64,000 bases of DNA from Monosporascus cannonballus (lineage: Eukaryota > Ascomycota > Sordariomycetes > Xylariales), in the NCBI GenBank assembly GCA_004154925.1, contig QJNS01000085.1, positions 62,001 through 126,000 on the forward strand. Direction: 5' to 3'. Shown here piece by piece: positions 48,690-59,653 of the stretch. Positions within the stretch are counted from its first letter, which is position 1. Every line of letters begins with the position of its first letter. The notes below the pieces were generated by a model. The model saw nothing but the letters and a program-made list of their open reading frames with translations. It was not told the origin of the DNA and did no database searches. The position numbers were made by a program, and so were the translations under genes.

Positions 48690-49855
48690 GATTTAACTTT
48701 CGAAGTTACCAGCAGGGTATTCGATATTTTTCGTACCTAAGAAAAATAAGAAATTACGACTCATGGTTAATTATTAATAATTAAACGACGTTACTGTTAA
48801 AAATCGAACATTATTACCCTTAATTACGGAAATAAAAGACCGATTTTACGGAACCAAATGGTTTACCGCATTCGATCTTAAAAATGGATATAACCTTATT
48901 AGAATTAAAAAAGAATACGAATAAAAAACAGCTTTTAAGACGAAATACGGACTGTTTAAATATTTGGTTACATTAATAGAACTTACGAACGTACCAATAA
49001 CTTTTTAACGGATAATAAATTATGTATTACGAAAATACCTCGATATTTTCGTTATTTGCTATCTCGACGATATTCTCATTTTTTCGGAGATAAAAAAAAT
49101 ATACGTAAAATACGTTTATAAGGTTTTTTAAGTTTTATAAAACGCAAAATTACTTGTTAACGCAAAGAAAAATTAGTTCCATATATAGAAAGTGGAATAT
49201 TTGGGACATATTATTATCCCAGAATACATCAAAATGGACCCCAAGAAAATTGTTATAATTACAGAATAACAGATGCCAACGATAGTTAAGGAAGTATAGG
49301 TTTTTCTTGGATTCGCAAATTATTATAGGAAATTCATTCGAAACTTTAGTAGGATAACCATATTTTTAACGAATCTTACGAAAAAAAAATTTAAATAGAT
49401 ATTAAATATGGAAAAAGCATTTCGGGTTATTAAGGATGCGATTATTAACGAGTTAGTACTAATTATGTACGATCCAAACCGCCTAATTAAATTAAAAACC
49501 GATATTTCGGATTACGCGTTAAACGCAATAATCGGATAACAAAATAATTAAGATAAATTACACTCTATTATATTTTTTTCGTATAAATTAAAAGGAGCCG
49601 AATTTAATTACGGTATTCCAGATAAAGAATTTATAGCTATTATTATGGCATTTCGGGAATTCAGGTACTTCCTAAAGGGAAATTTGTACCAGGTTAAGGT
49701 TTATATGGATTATCAAAATTTTACCCGATTTACTACGACTAAGGAGTTTATAGGACGACAATTTCGTTACGCGAAGGAATTGGCGAACTTTGATTTCGTT
49801 ATTATCTATAAAAAAGGTTTAGAAAACGATAAAGCAAATGTTTTAAGCAAATGAC
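48690..49855 (+). pseudogene. Degenerate reverse transcriptase and RNase H of the gypsy element
   Basis: Collinear fragments of Ty3/gypsy polymerase are readable through stops: a fingers-palm block with [25 protein letters not shown], catalytic YLDDILIFS near 49,060, then FLGFANYYRKFI, and RNase H ending at ANVLSK (49,854). Several stops are TAA or TAG where Trp or Gln is usual. Confidence 0.85.
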
Positions 49856-50029
49856 CAAACCTTGAAAAAAAATTGGCCAAAATTAACCATATAATTTTTA
49901 ATACCATTACAAAAAGATATTTACGCTTACGATAAATTGTAACAATTCGGGCAGTACTTTACGATATGCATCAGAAAATTTAATAACATAATAACGGTTT
50001 CCCAAAAAACCAAAAAACAAATAAAGTGC

Positions 50030-51000
50030 AAATTCCAGAAAAATATCAAAAGGATCTAATACGAAAAATATATAAATATTAATTACATAAATATTTAAGG
50101 ATTTACAAAACCCTAAAGCAATTACAATATATATATTCCTTTCTTAAAATAAAATTAATAATACAAAAAATTATACGGCAATATAATATTTGTACCAAAG
50201 TAAAGGCTCGACGACATAAACCATACGAAAAACTACAGCTATTATCAGTTGCAAAATAATTATAATATTTAGTCATATTCGACTTTAATACTAAGCTTCT
50301 TATATTAGAAGATTTAATTACGGAAATATATTACGACAGCATTTTCGTAATCGTCGACCGATTTACGAAATTTTCCTATTTCCTACCATATCATAAGGAT
50401 ATAAATGCCGAACAACTAGTATATATTTTCTTTAAATATATTTTCAATATATGCGGATTATTAATAAAAATTATATTAAATAAAAAATTTATATTCGCAT
50501 CTAAATTTTGACAAGGCCTAATAACATAAATTAGCTTAAATTATAAGTTATTTAACGTATTTAAACTTTAAACAAATAAATAAATAAAATAAACAAATTA
50601 AATTTTAAAAATTTATTTACGATGTTACATTAATTACGAATAAAATAATTAAATTAAGAAATTATTAATCGCATAATTAATTTATAATATTAATTATTAC
50701 TAATATATTAAGATAATATTTGGAAACGTAAATTTTGGTTTTATTTCAGAAATTTATAAAAAAACGCGCGATAACGATTTAATTAATATTAAAATAATCC
50801 TTACGTTAGAATAATTACGATAACTATATTAAAAAATTAAAATAGAATTCGAATTCGTACGAAATCAAATAAATAAATATTATAACTAAAAAAGGTTAAA
50901 AGGATTAATTTTCGAAAAAGGGGAAATAATTTTTTTTGCCACAAAAAATATTTAAACAAAATAACCCAGTAAAAAACTCGATTTTAAATATATCGGCCTA
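50030..51000 (+). pseudogene. Degenerate integrase of the gypsy element
   Basis: Readable parts are the end of the zinc-binding module (NICTKVKARRHKPYEKLQ) and the first catalytic block VDRFTKFSYFLPYHKDI near 50,350. Downstream parts are too mutated to follow. Confidence 0.75.
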
Positions 51001-51357
51001 TATAAAATTGCCAAGAAAATCTTAAAAAATAATTATTAATTGGAACTTTTATTAAAAGTTAAATTTTATTTAATTTTTTATGTTTTTTATTCGAATTAAT
51101 AGTAAATATAATTAAAGTATATACGACATAAAACGATATGGAAATAAAAAACGAACAAACGTATAAGGTGGAAAAAATTTTCGATATACGAAAATAAAAT
51201 AGATTTACCTAATACTTAATTAAGTAAAAAAAACACCCGGATTCCGAAAATATCTAAAAACCTGCCAAAAATCTTATTAATGTTCAGCACCTATTAAAAA
51301 ATTTTTACTAACGACGCCGAAATCGGCAAAGTTAAAAGTTCCCCAATTAATAAACGA

Positions 51358-51640
51358 CTAATTTATGGATTCCAGGTTGGACCAGTCGAAAAGAGCGGTC
51401 TTCGCCAAGATAGCCTTAACGGCCTTTGGCTCGACCTGTTTTTCTCGACGCTCCAACTTATCCAACTTCTTTAAAAACCGAAACTTACGAAATAACATAC
51501 GTATTATACGGTCGGCCCATAATTTCTTTTGTTTTCGAAAACGATAAACCTTGGCCTGCGCCTATTTTGCTTTTTCCTCGGTTTTTTTAAGTTCTGTTTC
51601 AACCTTAAAATGTTTAAAAACGAGTTTTTCGAGTTAAAAA
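51358..51640 (-). pseudogene. Antisense coiled-coil reading frame between integrase and 3' LTR of the gypsy element
   Basis: On the strand opposite to pol, a frame reads KLWADRIIRMLFRKF...LKKLDKLERREKQ and ends LFDWSNLES with a stop at 51,358. A stop at about 51,560 interrupts it, again of TAG-for-CAG type. The segment keeps more C and G than its surroundings. Heptad-like charged residues and an acidic/aromatic end recall predicted proteins linked to fungal gypsy elements. A similar frame sits at the same relative place in the second gypsy remnant (about 62,740-63,070). Confidence 0.5.
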
Positions 51641-51925
51641 ATAAAAAGGCCGTTAACGTCGTAAAGGCCCTAGTTCCGTATTATGCATTTTTTATACCTA
51701 GAAAAATCCGACGAAAAAGTATGACAAAATAACAACTCGCGACGAACACAATAAGAATATACTGGTATATCCACGGTTCGAAAAGTAATCAATTTAAGCA
51801 AGTTATTTCGTTTTTTCGTTTTTCTGTTAATCGATTTTTCGATACAACTTGATATAATGGCGGAAAGAAAACTTACAAAAAAAAAAGAAAATTTTCGAAA
51901 CGAAGATATTGAAAAGGAAGGATCG

Positions 51926-52290
51926 TATTATAACCTAACAGGCTGCGGCCTCAGGAAACGGTCGTAACAATAACTAAGCCATGTAGGTCGAGTTACGTAA
52001 TAGCTCGACAGGATCGATCGTAAAGCCTTTAAAGCCAGGCTCGATAAAATCGATCGTAAAACCTTTAAAGCCAGGTTCGACAGGATAAAAAAATTAAGTA
52101 TAAAAATATTTATTAATTTCATAATTTAGATAGCTTTAATTTGCAATAATAATTCGTTACCTAAGGTACTTTTGGTATTACGAAACGTAATACGTTCCTA
52201 TATCTATTGCTTAGATTTTCACGATACTCCTGCCAACATAAACCCGTACGACTTAGGTTTAATAGTTGGTTAAACCGCCTAGCCGTCATA
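51926..52290 (+). repeat. 3' LTR of the gypsy element, with internal 35-base tandem duplication
   Basis: Starts TATTATAACCTAAC (the 5' copy has TGTTATAACC, a G-to-A change) and ends GTCATA just before CTTCG. Within it a unit around CGATCGTAAAGCCTTTAAAG occurs twice, which accounts for the 35-base length difference from the 5' LTR. Confidence 0.85.
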
Positions 52291-52295
52291 CTTCG
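52291..52295 (+). repeat. Target-site duplication CTTCG, right copy
   Basis: Identical to 45,649-45,653. Copia-type element 1 resumes after it. Confidence 0.85.
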
Positions 52296-53127
52296 TTAAT
52301 AAGTATTTGAAAAAAATCGGTTTTATTTTTTTATAATAATTAATATATAATCCAATATATTTTTTACAATATTTTAATTTGCCTAATTTAACTTAAATTT
52401 TAACGACGCATATTATAAAGTTATTAATTAAATTATATTATATTTAATTAGTATCAAAGTATTAACGTTATAATTCAGGGGTAAGGATTTATTAGATATC
52501 TAAAATAACGCCTTTTTTACAAATAATATAATCGATTAAAAAGTTTTTTAAATTTACGTTATAAAATTATTTAAAAAAATAATAAAATAACAGGTAAATA
52601 AATAAAATATAATAATTAATTTTTTCATAAAAACGAAATTGTTATTTTTATATAAGTTATAAAAAAAATCTTATTTAAATTTCGATTAATTAAAATATAA
52701 AAAATTATGTTAAATATCAAACCATTAAATATATAATATAATAATTAATAAATTATACAACTTATTAATACCGATATTATTTTATTAATAACAAAATTAC
52801 CGTATATAAATATATATAATTATTAATTAAGATAAATTGCAAAACAAGATTTAATCAAAATAAATTATACGCTTACGGGCAATATATTAACTAACGATTT
52901 AATAAAAACCTTATTATGCAAACCCTTTAAGTATTTCAGAAAGCAGCCAAAATTAATAGATATTACGGAAGCTTTTAATTAACAGAAAAACGTCCTGCGA
53001 AAAATTTTAAAGGAAAAATTAACTAATTAAGAAAATTTAATCGCCGAAAGAAAGGTGGAATAAATAGCTATGGCTTTAAAAGTTGTAATAATTAATACCG
53101 TAAATGCTTTAAGGTGTTAAGAGGGTA

Positions 53128-53290
53128 TGTCGGTTAGCAGGGGGTACTCTAGCACCCCATATACGGAAGATTCCCTCTGATTGGAACATATATGTTCCGA
53201 GACTAGATCACCTTAAAGTGCAGTGCGCGTTCTAGAGCACCTGCAACTAGTCAACAATACATACATAACTGATATCCCTTATATCTGACA
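53128..53290 (+). repeat. 3' LTR of copia-type element 1
   Basis: TGTCGG ... CTGACA, 163 bases, followed by the duplication ATAAG. Far less mutated in its inner half than the 5' copy. Confidence 0.9.
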
Positions 53291-53324
53291 ATAAGAGACC
53301 ATATGCTCTTGAAGAAGCCCATTT
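53291..53324. other. 34-base host spacer between two tail-to-tail retrotransposons
   Basis: Contains ATAAG (duplication of element 1), then 24 bases (AGACCATATGCTCTTGAAGA and four more), then CATTT (duplication of element 2). It is the only remaining piece of the original target between the two insertions. Confidence 0.8.
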
Positions 53325-53489
53325 TGTCAGATATAGGGGACATCAGTTGTGTTCTTGTATTCAGTTAAGTTGTAGGTGCTCTCGTACGCGTACAACTTTA
53401 AGTAGCTTAGCCACGGAACATATATGAGCCGATCAGTATGGGACCTTTCCGTATATGGAGAGCGTTCCGCATCCCCCAGCTAGCTGACA
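53325..53489 (-). repeat. 3' LTR of copia-type element 2
   Basis: 165 bases from TGTCAG to GCTGACA on the plus strand. Little mutated. Confidence 0.88.
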
Positions 53490-54455
53490 TACCCCCTTAA
53501 CGCCTTAAAGCATTTACGGCGTTAATCGTTATACTTTATTACTTTTTAAAGCTGCAACTATCTATTTTATTTTTCCTCCAGCAATTAAATCCTTTTTATC
53601 AACTAATTTCTTATTTAAAATCACTTTTAAAGCTGTTTTCTATTGGTCTAAAGTTTTTATAATATTTATTAATCTTAGTTATTTTTTAAAATACTTAAAA
53701 GCTTTTCGTAATAAGGCTTTAATTAATTTATTAGTTAGTATATTACTTAAAAGCGTATAATCTATTTTGATCAGATCTTTTTTTATTACTTTTTATAATT
53801 AAGAATTATATATGTTTATATACCGCACTTTTATTTTTACAAAGGTGACGTCGGCATTAATTAATCGTATAATTTATTAATTATCGTATTATATATGTAA
53901 TAATTTCGCATCCAAATCGATTTTTAATCTTTTCGAATAATCGAAAGTAGATTAAGATTTTTTTTAGTACTTTATGTAAAAGATAATCATTCCGTTTCGA
54001 TTATTAAAATAATTTATATATTTTGCTTATTTGTTCGTTATTTTATTATTCCATCGTATAACTTTATAACGTAAATTTAAAAGGTTTTTTAATTAATCGT
54101 ATTATTTACAAAAAAGGCATCATTTCAAGTATTTATCGGATTTCTATTATCGAATTATAACGTTAATATTTTAGTACTAATTAAGAAGTATAATATAATT
54201 TGATTAACAATTGTATAATATAGGTTATTAAAATTTAAATTAAATCGAGTAAATGTAATAATATGCATAATTAGCCTTTATAAGATAGATTAAGGTATTT
54301 AAACTTTAATTAAAGTTTAAAATTATCAACCTTTTAGTATTATAGTTAACGTTATATTTTTGTTATTTTACAGTAAGTCGAGATATTACAAAGGATATAT
54401 CTAGTTGCGTATTAATTATAACGTATAAAATAAAACCGATTTCTTTTAGTATTTG

Positions 54456-55010
54456 TGTAACGTAGCTGGAAGCTTGTTGCATGTTACGGATCCCCGAATA
54501 GACCCGTTCTGGAGGCCCCAGGGCTGCAGAAAAGGGAAAAGCTCCACACTCTAAGTCACGTGACTTGGAGTGATCTAACTGATCTATTAGATCACACAGA
54601 TCGTTGTGATCTGGGTGATCTAACAGATCCAAGAGATCAGTATTATACCAGTAGAATAGGAGGAGGTATAAAACTTTAGGTTTCCTATGTAGATAGTTAC
54701 CTATTTAGTTTTTCGTTCTTTAGTTATTAATCTAAGCTCTTAGCCAGAGGCAACTGTACCGTTCTTTGATTGAGAGAGGAGTACCTTGAAATCTCCTTAA
54801 CGAACATACTGAATTATTCTTCGCCCTATTGTTACCTGCAAATCAAGACCCTTTTCGGATACTGCTCATACCTCCAGGTGGAGGTATGACAGGTTCGTTA
54901 CATTGCATGCGCTCTTATAAGGTGGATTTGGGTGCCCAAACCCTAATTGGGGTTTGGAATTGCTGATCTTTTGGTCTTGTGGTTAGCATTGCACTCTCGC
55001 TTATCTTATA
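54456..55010. repeat. Short unmutated repeat interrupted by the solo LTR
   Basis: 54,456-54,481 and 54,903 to about 55,010 become contiguous when the solo LTR and one TTGCA are removed. The right part (CTTATAAGGTGGATTTGGGT ... AATTGCTGATC ... GTGGTTAGCATTGCACTC) has a RIP-altered inverted copy at about 60,815-60,895. The GTGGTTAGC stretch resembles a polymerase III A-box, so a SINE-like element is possible. The boundaries are not exact. Confidence 0.5.
54482..54902 (-). mobile_element. Solo LTR, 421 bases, with perfect TTGCA target duplication
   Basis: The segment begins TGTTACGGATCC, ends GGTTCGTTACA and is flanked by TTGCA on both sides (54,477-54,481 and 54,903-54,907). It has ordinary base composition and no RIP mutations to speak of, unlike the flanks. 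Its 54,700-54,902 part, reverse-complemented, matches the starts of the units at 61,143 and 61,955, so it belongs to the same LTR family. It contains a 14-base perfect palindrome (AAGTCACGTGACTT, 54,553-54,566) and a cluster of GATC words (about 54,572-54,640). Orientation is given relative to those copies. Confidence 0.82.
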
Positions 55011-55343
55011 ATTTGCTAATTAAATTTAAATAGGCCAGATTAAAATTTGATAATAGTTCCACGTTTATTATAAACGTTTTTAAGTAATTATTTAAATTTT
55101 CTTTAAAGGCTAAATTAATTAATTTATTTGTAAAGTCGGGTTAAAATAACGAACCGTTTTATTAAGTTTATTTTTAATTATTTCGATTTCGAAAAATTAT
55201 TACAAGTTTTTACCTTTTATAAGAATATATCGTTTTCGAATTTATTAAATTAACTAATTCACAAAGTTTTAATTTTTTATTATACGCGGCGATGATATCG
55301 TTTACGAAAAGAAAATCTCTTAAGAAATAAAATAATAAGGTCC

Positions 55344-55489
55344 GTGTTACGGCCTGGTCACCCGTAATGTCTTCCAACATGTACGAGTACATATATACAG
55401 CTGTAAGCACCAAGATGATTGCTATAATTGCGATCATTCCACCGATCTTTTGCCCTAGTGGCGCAGCGGTATAAGGTGCAGCCGTTACA
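55344..55489. mobile_element. 146-base LTR-like insertion in copia-type reverse transcriptase
   Basis: Begins TGTTACGGCCTGG and ends GCAGCCGTTACA, with near-inverted ends. It is flanked by GTCCG and GTTCG, a five-base duplication with one C-to-T change. Composition is normal, in contrast to the RIP-altered surroundings. It interrupts the reverse-transcriptase remnant of element 2 between LCSLRT and TLLFYFLRD. It is probably a solo LTR of a very small LTR (TRIM-like) family. Confidence 0.68.
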
Positions 55490-58400
55490 GTTCGTAAGGA
55501 ACAAAGTTTAATTTTAAATCTTTTAATATATTGGTCAAGCTTTTTTATTATAATAAAGCTGATTTCTTTAATCAATATAATACCTTTTTAATTAGAAATA
55601 CCTTTTTACATTTAAGATATTTTAAATGTATTTTTATATATATTTATAAAGTTACGTCGTGTTAATAAGAATGTTTATAACGTTATATTACTTAACTTTT
55701 AAATTAAACTTAACTACGATAATAACTAATGTTCGAAATGACATTTTAATAAAAATATATGCGTATATATTATTATAAACGTTTTTGAATTATTAATCGT
55801 TTCGTAAAACAGATTAAGCTTTACATTTTTATAATTAATTGTATTTATTAAATTTATAAATATATATTTATATATATATGAAAACTTATTTGGTTTTAAT
55901 AAAAACTTAATTAAAAATCTTCTAAGATTATATATTTTATAACTGTATATATAAGGTTTTTTACTATTAAGAAATATTTTATTTAATAAATATATATTTA
56001 GCTTTTTATAATTATATAATAGTAACGGTAAAGTACGTCTATATATTTAGTTTTGCAATTTAAATATCTTTTTACACGTTTTAATATTAAAACCCTTTTC
56101 GATTAAGGTAATACGTATTTCGAATAATTATTTTCATTAAACTTTCGTAATTTACTAGTCGGTTATCGTTCGCTTTTACAAAAGAATTAAACGTTTTATA
56201 TTAAATACGGTTTTTGATACCTTATATTCGTTTCGAATAATATTAGTTCAATATAAAATATATAAAAGGTTTACGTTTACGACTCGTAAAGTACTTTCGT
56301 TTTTTACCGCCATTTTAAGTTAAACAATATAATAAAAAGTTAAGATTACCTTTATTGTTTCCGTTAACCTAATAATCGTAATAATTATTAAGATAAATAT
56401 TAGCAGCGATAATAATTTAAGAGATGGAAATAATTCGAATACAACGATTATATAAAAATAATTAATCTTTTAAAAATAAGCTTATTTTTTTCAATTTCTT
56501 ACGTTTTTTTTACTAGTATTTTTTAAAGTTATTTTTTTATTTAACTGATTACTAAATTATTTCGCTTAGGTTTTCGTTTTTTATATATATAAAGGATAAT
56601 TATTAGTTTTATTAGATATTTTTAGTTATCAACACACTTTTTGTAATTTATATATTATTACGTATAAAAGATTATTTTTTACATTTTAAATATTATTTAA
56701 AAAAATTACTTTTTTACTATACTATATATTTGGAATAATAATAATGTTATGATTTAATGAAATTTAAATTTTGTAAATATTCGTAAATCGATAAATAACG
56801 AAATAATTTATCTATATTTTATGATTGAATTTTTAAAACTTTTGTTCTTTTATAATAGTAATTACTATAACATAAATTATATAGCTATATATTCGTAGAT
56901 AAGTGCATTAAGACTTTCGATTATATATTATTACGTTATTTTTATATGTTAGATAAATATAATAAATCTCGTATAGATTTTGTTAAAAAATACGTATTTA
57001 AAAATACAGTTATACAGATATGTTACCGCTTTAAAAATGTATATAATTAGAAATAAAAATAGTTTAACGCTATTTTATATTATAATTATTATTTTCTTAA
57101 TTATATATCGTAAACATTTTGTAGTCCCGTTTTAAGTCTAGGTATATAATATTAAAAATTTCAATCTAATATTAAAAAAACAATTAAAATATACGTTTAA
57201 ACTAATAATATTTCAAAATTTTATTATCGTATTAAAATATTTATTAAAATACTTTATTCTAATTTTTTTAAAACTTATAAAAAGTATCGAAACATTATAA
57301 TTAATATATTTTGCTTTCGGTTTGTAAAATAAATATCTTAAATAAAACTTAAATATTAATTGGTTATAAATATAATATATTTATATTTTTTAAAATGGTT
57401 TTCGAAATCTGTAAAATCGATAATTATTTTTTATCCTAATCGAAAAGCATATTTTTAAGCGTACGACATATTTGTCTTTTGACTTTCGCCTAGCTATATA
57501 CTTGGCATTCGATTATTGTAAAACTCTTTAGGCGGATTTCTTTTATATAGAATTATAATTATATGATTAATTCGGGTACTGGATATCCTGATCTTAGATA
57601 CTATATAATATCGTTATCGATTCGTAATAGTTTTGTTATTTACAAATTAACGTTTTATTTATAAATTATTAAAATTATGTAAATAATTATTACGTTAATA
57701 TTTTCGATAATAAACTAATTAAATTTATTTATTAACGTAATAATTATTTAATTATAATAATTTCGAATAAGAATTTTGGGTTTTCAATTATTTTATTAAT
57801 AATTCGTTTTAGAACTGCCGAAAAAAAATACTAGGTTATATACGAAATTTTGAAATATATTACGTCGTATAAACGTAACACTTTCGTATTATTAAGGCTT
57901 CGAAATATTATATCAACCTTTTCGTATTTTTTAATCGAAATAAAATTTTTACTTATATATTTATTATTATTTTATATAATTAATTTATGATTTAAAAACT
58001 TATTAATAAAATCAAAAATATATATCGTTAACCTTAAGTTCAAAATAAATAAATCCTTTAAGGAATAAAACGAAACGTTTAAAGTATTACGTTAATTAAT
58101 AATCAAGAAATACGCTAAAACTTATTTTACTTCTTTTTAAAATTAATTTATTTATATAAATATTCTTTTTATAATTTTCGATAAACAGTCGATCTTTTTT
58201 TAAAAACGTTTATCGGCGGTAATTCAACTTTAAACGTATATCCCTACCTTATTATTAAAACGGAAACTAATTAAAATTTTATAAAAAATATATAATAATA
58301 TTAAAATAAAATAGAATAAACGCTTAAATATGCCTTATAGTAAATTCCTTACGTATTCGATTTTTATCGTTTTCGTTTAATAACGTTTTAATTTCTATAA

Positions 58401-59483
58401 TTACTTTTATAATTACTTTATTTCGCCTTACGTTCTAGGATTCTTTCATATAATTAAAAATTAGTAAATTTAACGTTTTTTTAATTAGGATAATCTTAAT
58501 TAAAGGCAGCTATAAAGGCTTTTTAAAACGTTTAAAACGTTATCTTAATATTTTGTAATAAAAATATAAAATAAATCATAACTTAATGATTTAAAAAGTT
58601 AACTATCGCTTTTCAGAAATTAATTATATCCTTATCGATCTCTGTTTTTTTATTATTTAAAAATTAATAGTTTATATTTTAACTATAAGGGCTAATATTA
58701 TATATAAGTCGTTAATCTATATAATTAGTATTCTAATTTTTGAAATACTTTATTATTATTTTAAAATTATAATATTTTATTATTTTACGATTTATTCGTT
58801 TAATTTCTTGCTAAATCTTAAAATGTATTTTAACGTTTTACGATATTTTCGTTAAGTATTAATTAAAAGGCTGTTATTATATACTTTACTTAATTCGATT
58901 AATTTACCGTATTATTTTCGTACATTTTTGTAGAAACTAAATTTATCTTCTTAATTATTAAAAGTATTAATTTCAGAATTTATTTCGTTAAATCCTTTAC
59001 GTTTTTATCAAAAATATCATATTTTTGTAGTTTAAAAATATATATCGCAAAGTTCTAATTATAAGCTTATTTGCTTTCGGTTGTTATTTTAAAAATATTT
59101 ATTAGATATTCTATAAAATTAATATTTTCAGTAATTTCTTCGAATAATAAAAGTAATAATAAGGTGTTAAATTACGCCGTATAACGAATTCGTCTCTTAG
59201 AATAAAAGGTTATATCGAGTTTATTGGTTTAATAGATTACGAAAGCAATTAATCGAAATCGATAAAATTTCAAATATTAAGCGCGTATACTTTAAATAAA
59301 AACTTGTCCTTAAAACGATTTCAATACTTTAGTTCTTTATAAATAATTAAGAACGTTAATTATACGATCGCTATTATTATTATTAGAGTATATAGATAAT
59401 TAATATTAATATATAACTTATATCGCCTTAACAATAATTAATTAGTGAATATATATGCGAATTAAGTAAATTAGACTTTTAAT

Positions 59484-59648
59484 TGTCAGATATAGAGGAT
59501 ATTAGTTATATTCTTGTATTCAGTTAAGTTGTAAGTGCTTTTGTACGTGTATAACTCTAAGTAGCTTAGCTACGGAATATATATGAGCCGATTAGTATAG
59601 GACCTTTTCGTATATAAGGAGGGCTCCGCATTCCCTAGCTAGCTGACA
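59484..59648 (-). repeat. 5' LTR of copia-type element 2
   Basis: 165 bases, same length as the 3' copy at 53,325-53,489. Differences are mainly C/T and G/A transitions. Confidence 0.88.
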
Positions 59649-59653
59649 TATTT

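Larger units (their letters stand above)
45654..52290 (+). mobile_element. Ty3/gypsy LTR retrotransposon, RIP-degraded, nested in copia-type element 1
   Basis: 6,637 bases between LTRs of 330 and 365 bases with a perfect CTTCG target duplication. Remnants occur in the gypsy order gag, reverse transcriptase, RNase H, integrase. The knuckle region near 47,080-47,130 has Tyr where zinc-binding Cys and His belong. Reverse transcriptase lies at about 48,700-49,250 with YLDD near 49,060. RNase H runs to about 49,855 and holds the longest open piece (69 codons, 49,645-49,854). Integrase runs from about 50,030 to 51,000 with VDRFTKF. All frames are broken by stops that fit C-to-T changes on either strand. 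It is inactive but could be mobilised-copy debris of an active family elsewhere. Confidence 0.88.
41183..53290 (+). mobile_element. Ty1/copia-type LTR retrotransposon 1, RIP-degraded, split by a gypsy insertion
   Basis: Bounded by two 163-base direct repeats (41,183-41,345 and 53,128-53,290) that begin TGTCGG and end at the position of CTGACA. The 5-base duplication ATAAG lies at 41,178-41,182 and 53,291-53,295. A purine-rich tract (AAGAGGGTA) precedes the 3' LTR. After subtracting the nested gypsy element and its duplicated 5 bases the length is about 5.47 kb, typical of copia elements. The interior is extremely AT-rich with stops everywhere. Weak reverse-transcriptase similarity (FVNNIIITYR, at the position of the catalytic aspartates) lies at about 45,060-45,400, upstream of the gypsy insertion, and the order of parts matches the better-preserved element 2 in opposite orientation. 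No intact ORF remains. Confidence 0.85.
53325..59648 (-). mobile_element. Ty1/copia-type LTR retrotransposon 2, RIP-degraded, with nested short insertions
   Basis: Bounded by 165-base LTRs at 53,325-53,489 (3') and 59,484-59,648 (5'), flanked by CATTT (53,320-53,324) and TATTT (59,649-59,653), a duplication with one C-to-T change. The minus-strand reading shows copia reverse transcriptase: LFYFLRDFLFVNDIIAAYNKKLK at about 55,340-55,230 and LKEIGFILYVIINTQLDISFVISRL at about 54,450-54,370. These are separated by later insertions. The purine tract GGGGGTA abuts the 3' LTR. Its interior is homologous to element 1 in inverted orientation, at both the outer and inner ends. Related LTRs with clear differences show these are two subfamilies or an old pair. 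Confidence 0.85.

Noticed and set aside
41183..59648. A single 18.5-kb DNA transposon with ~165-base terminal inverted repeats and a MITE derivative at 53,128-53,489
   Set aside because: The ends and the central element are inverted copies, which first suggested this. The TSDs ATAAG/ATAAG and CATTT/TATTT, the LTR-length matches (163/163 and 165/165), purine tracts before the inner LTRs and copia reverse-transcriptase remnants show instead two tail-to-tail LTR retrotransposons.
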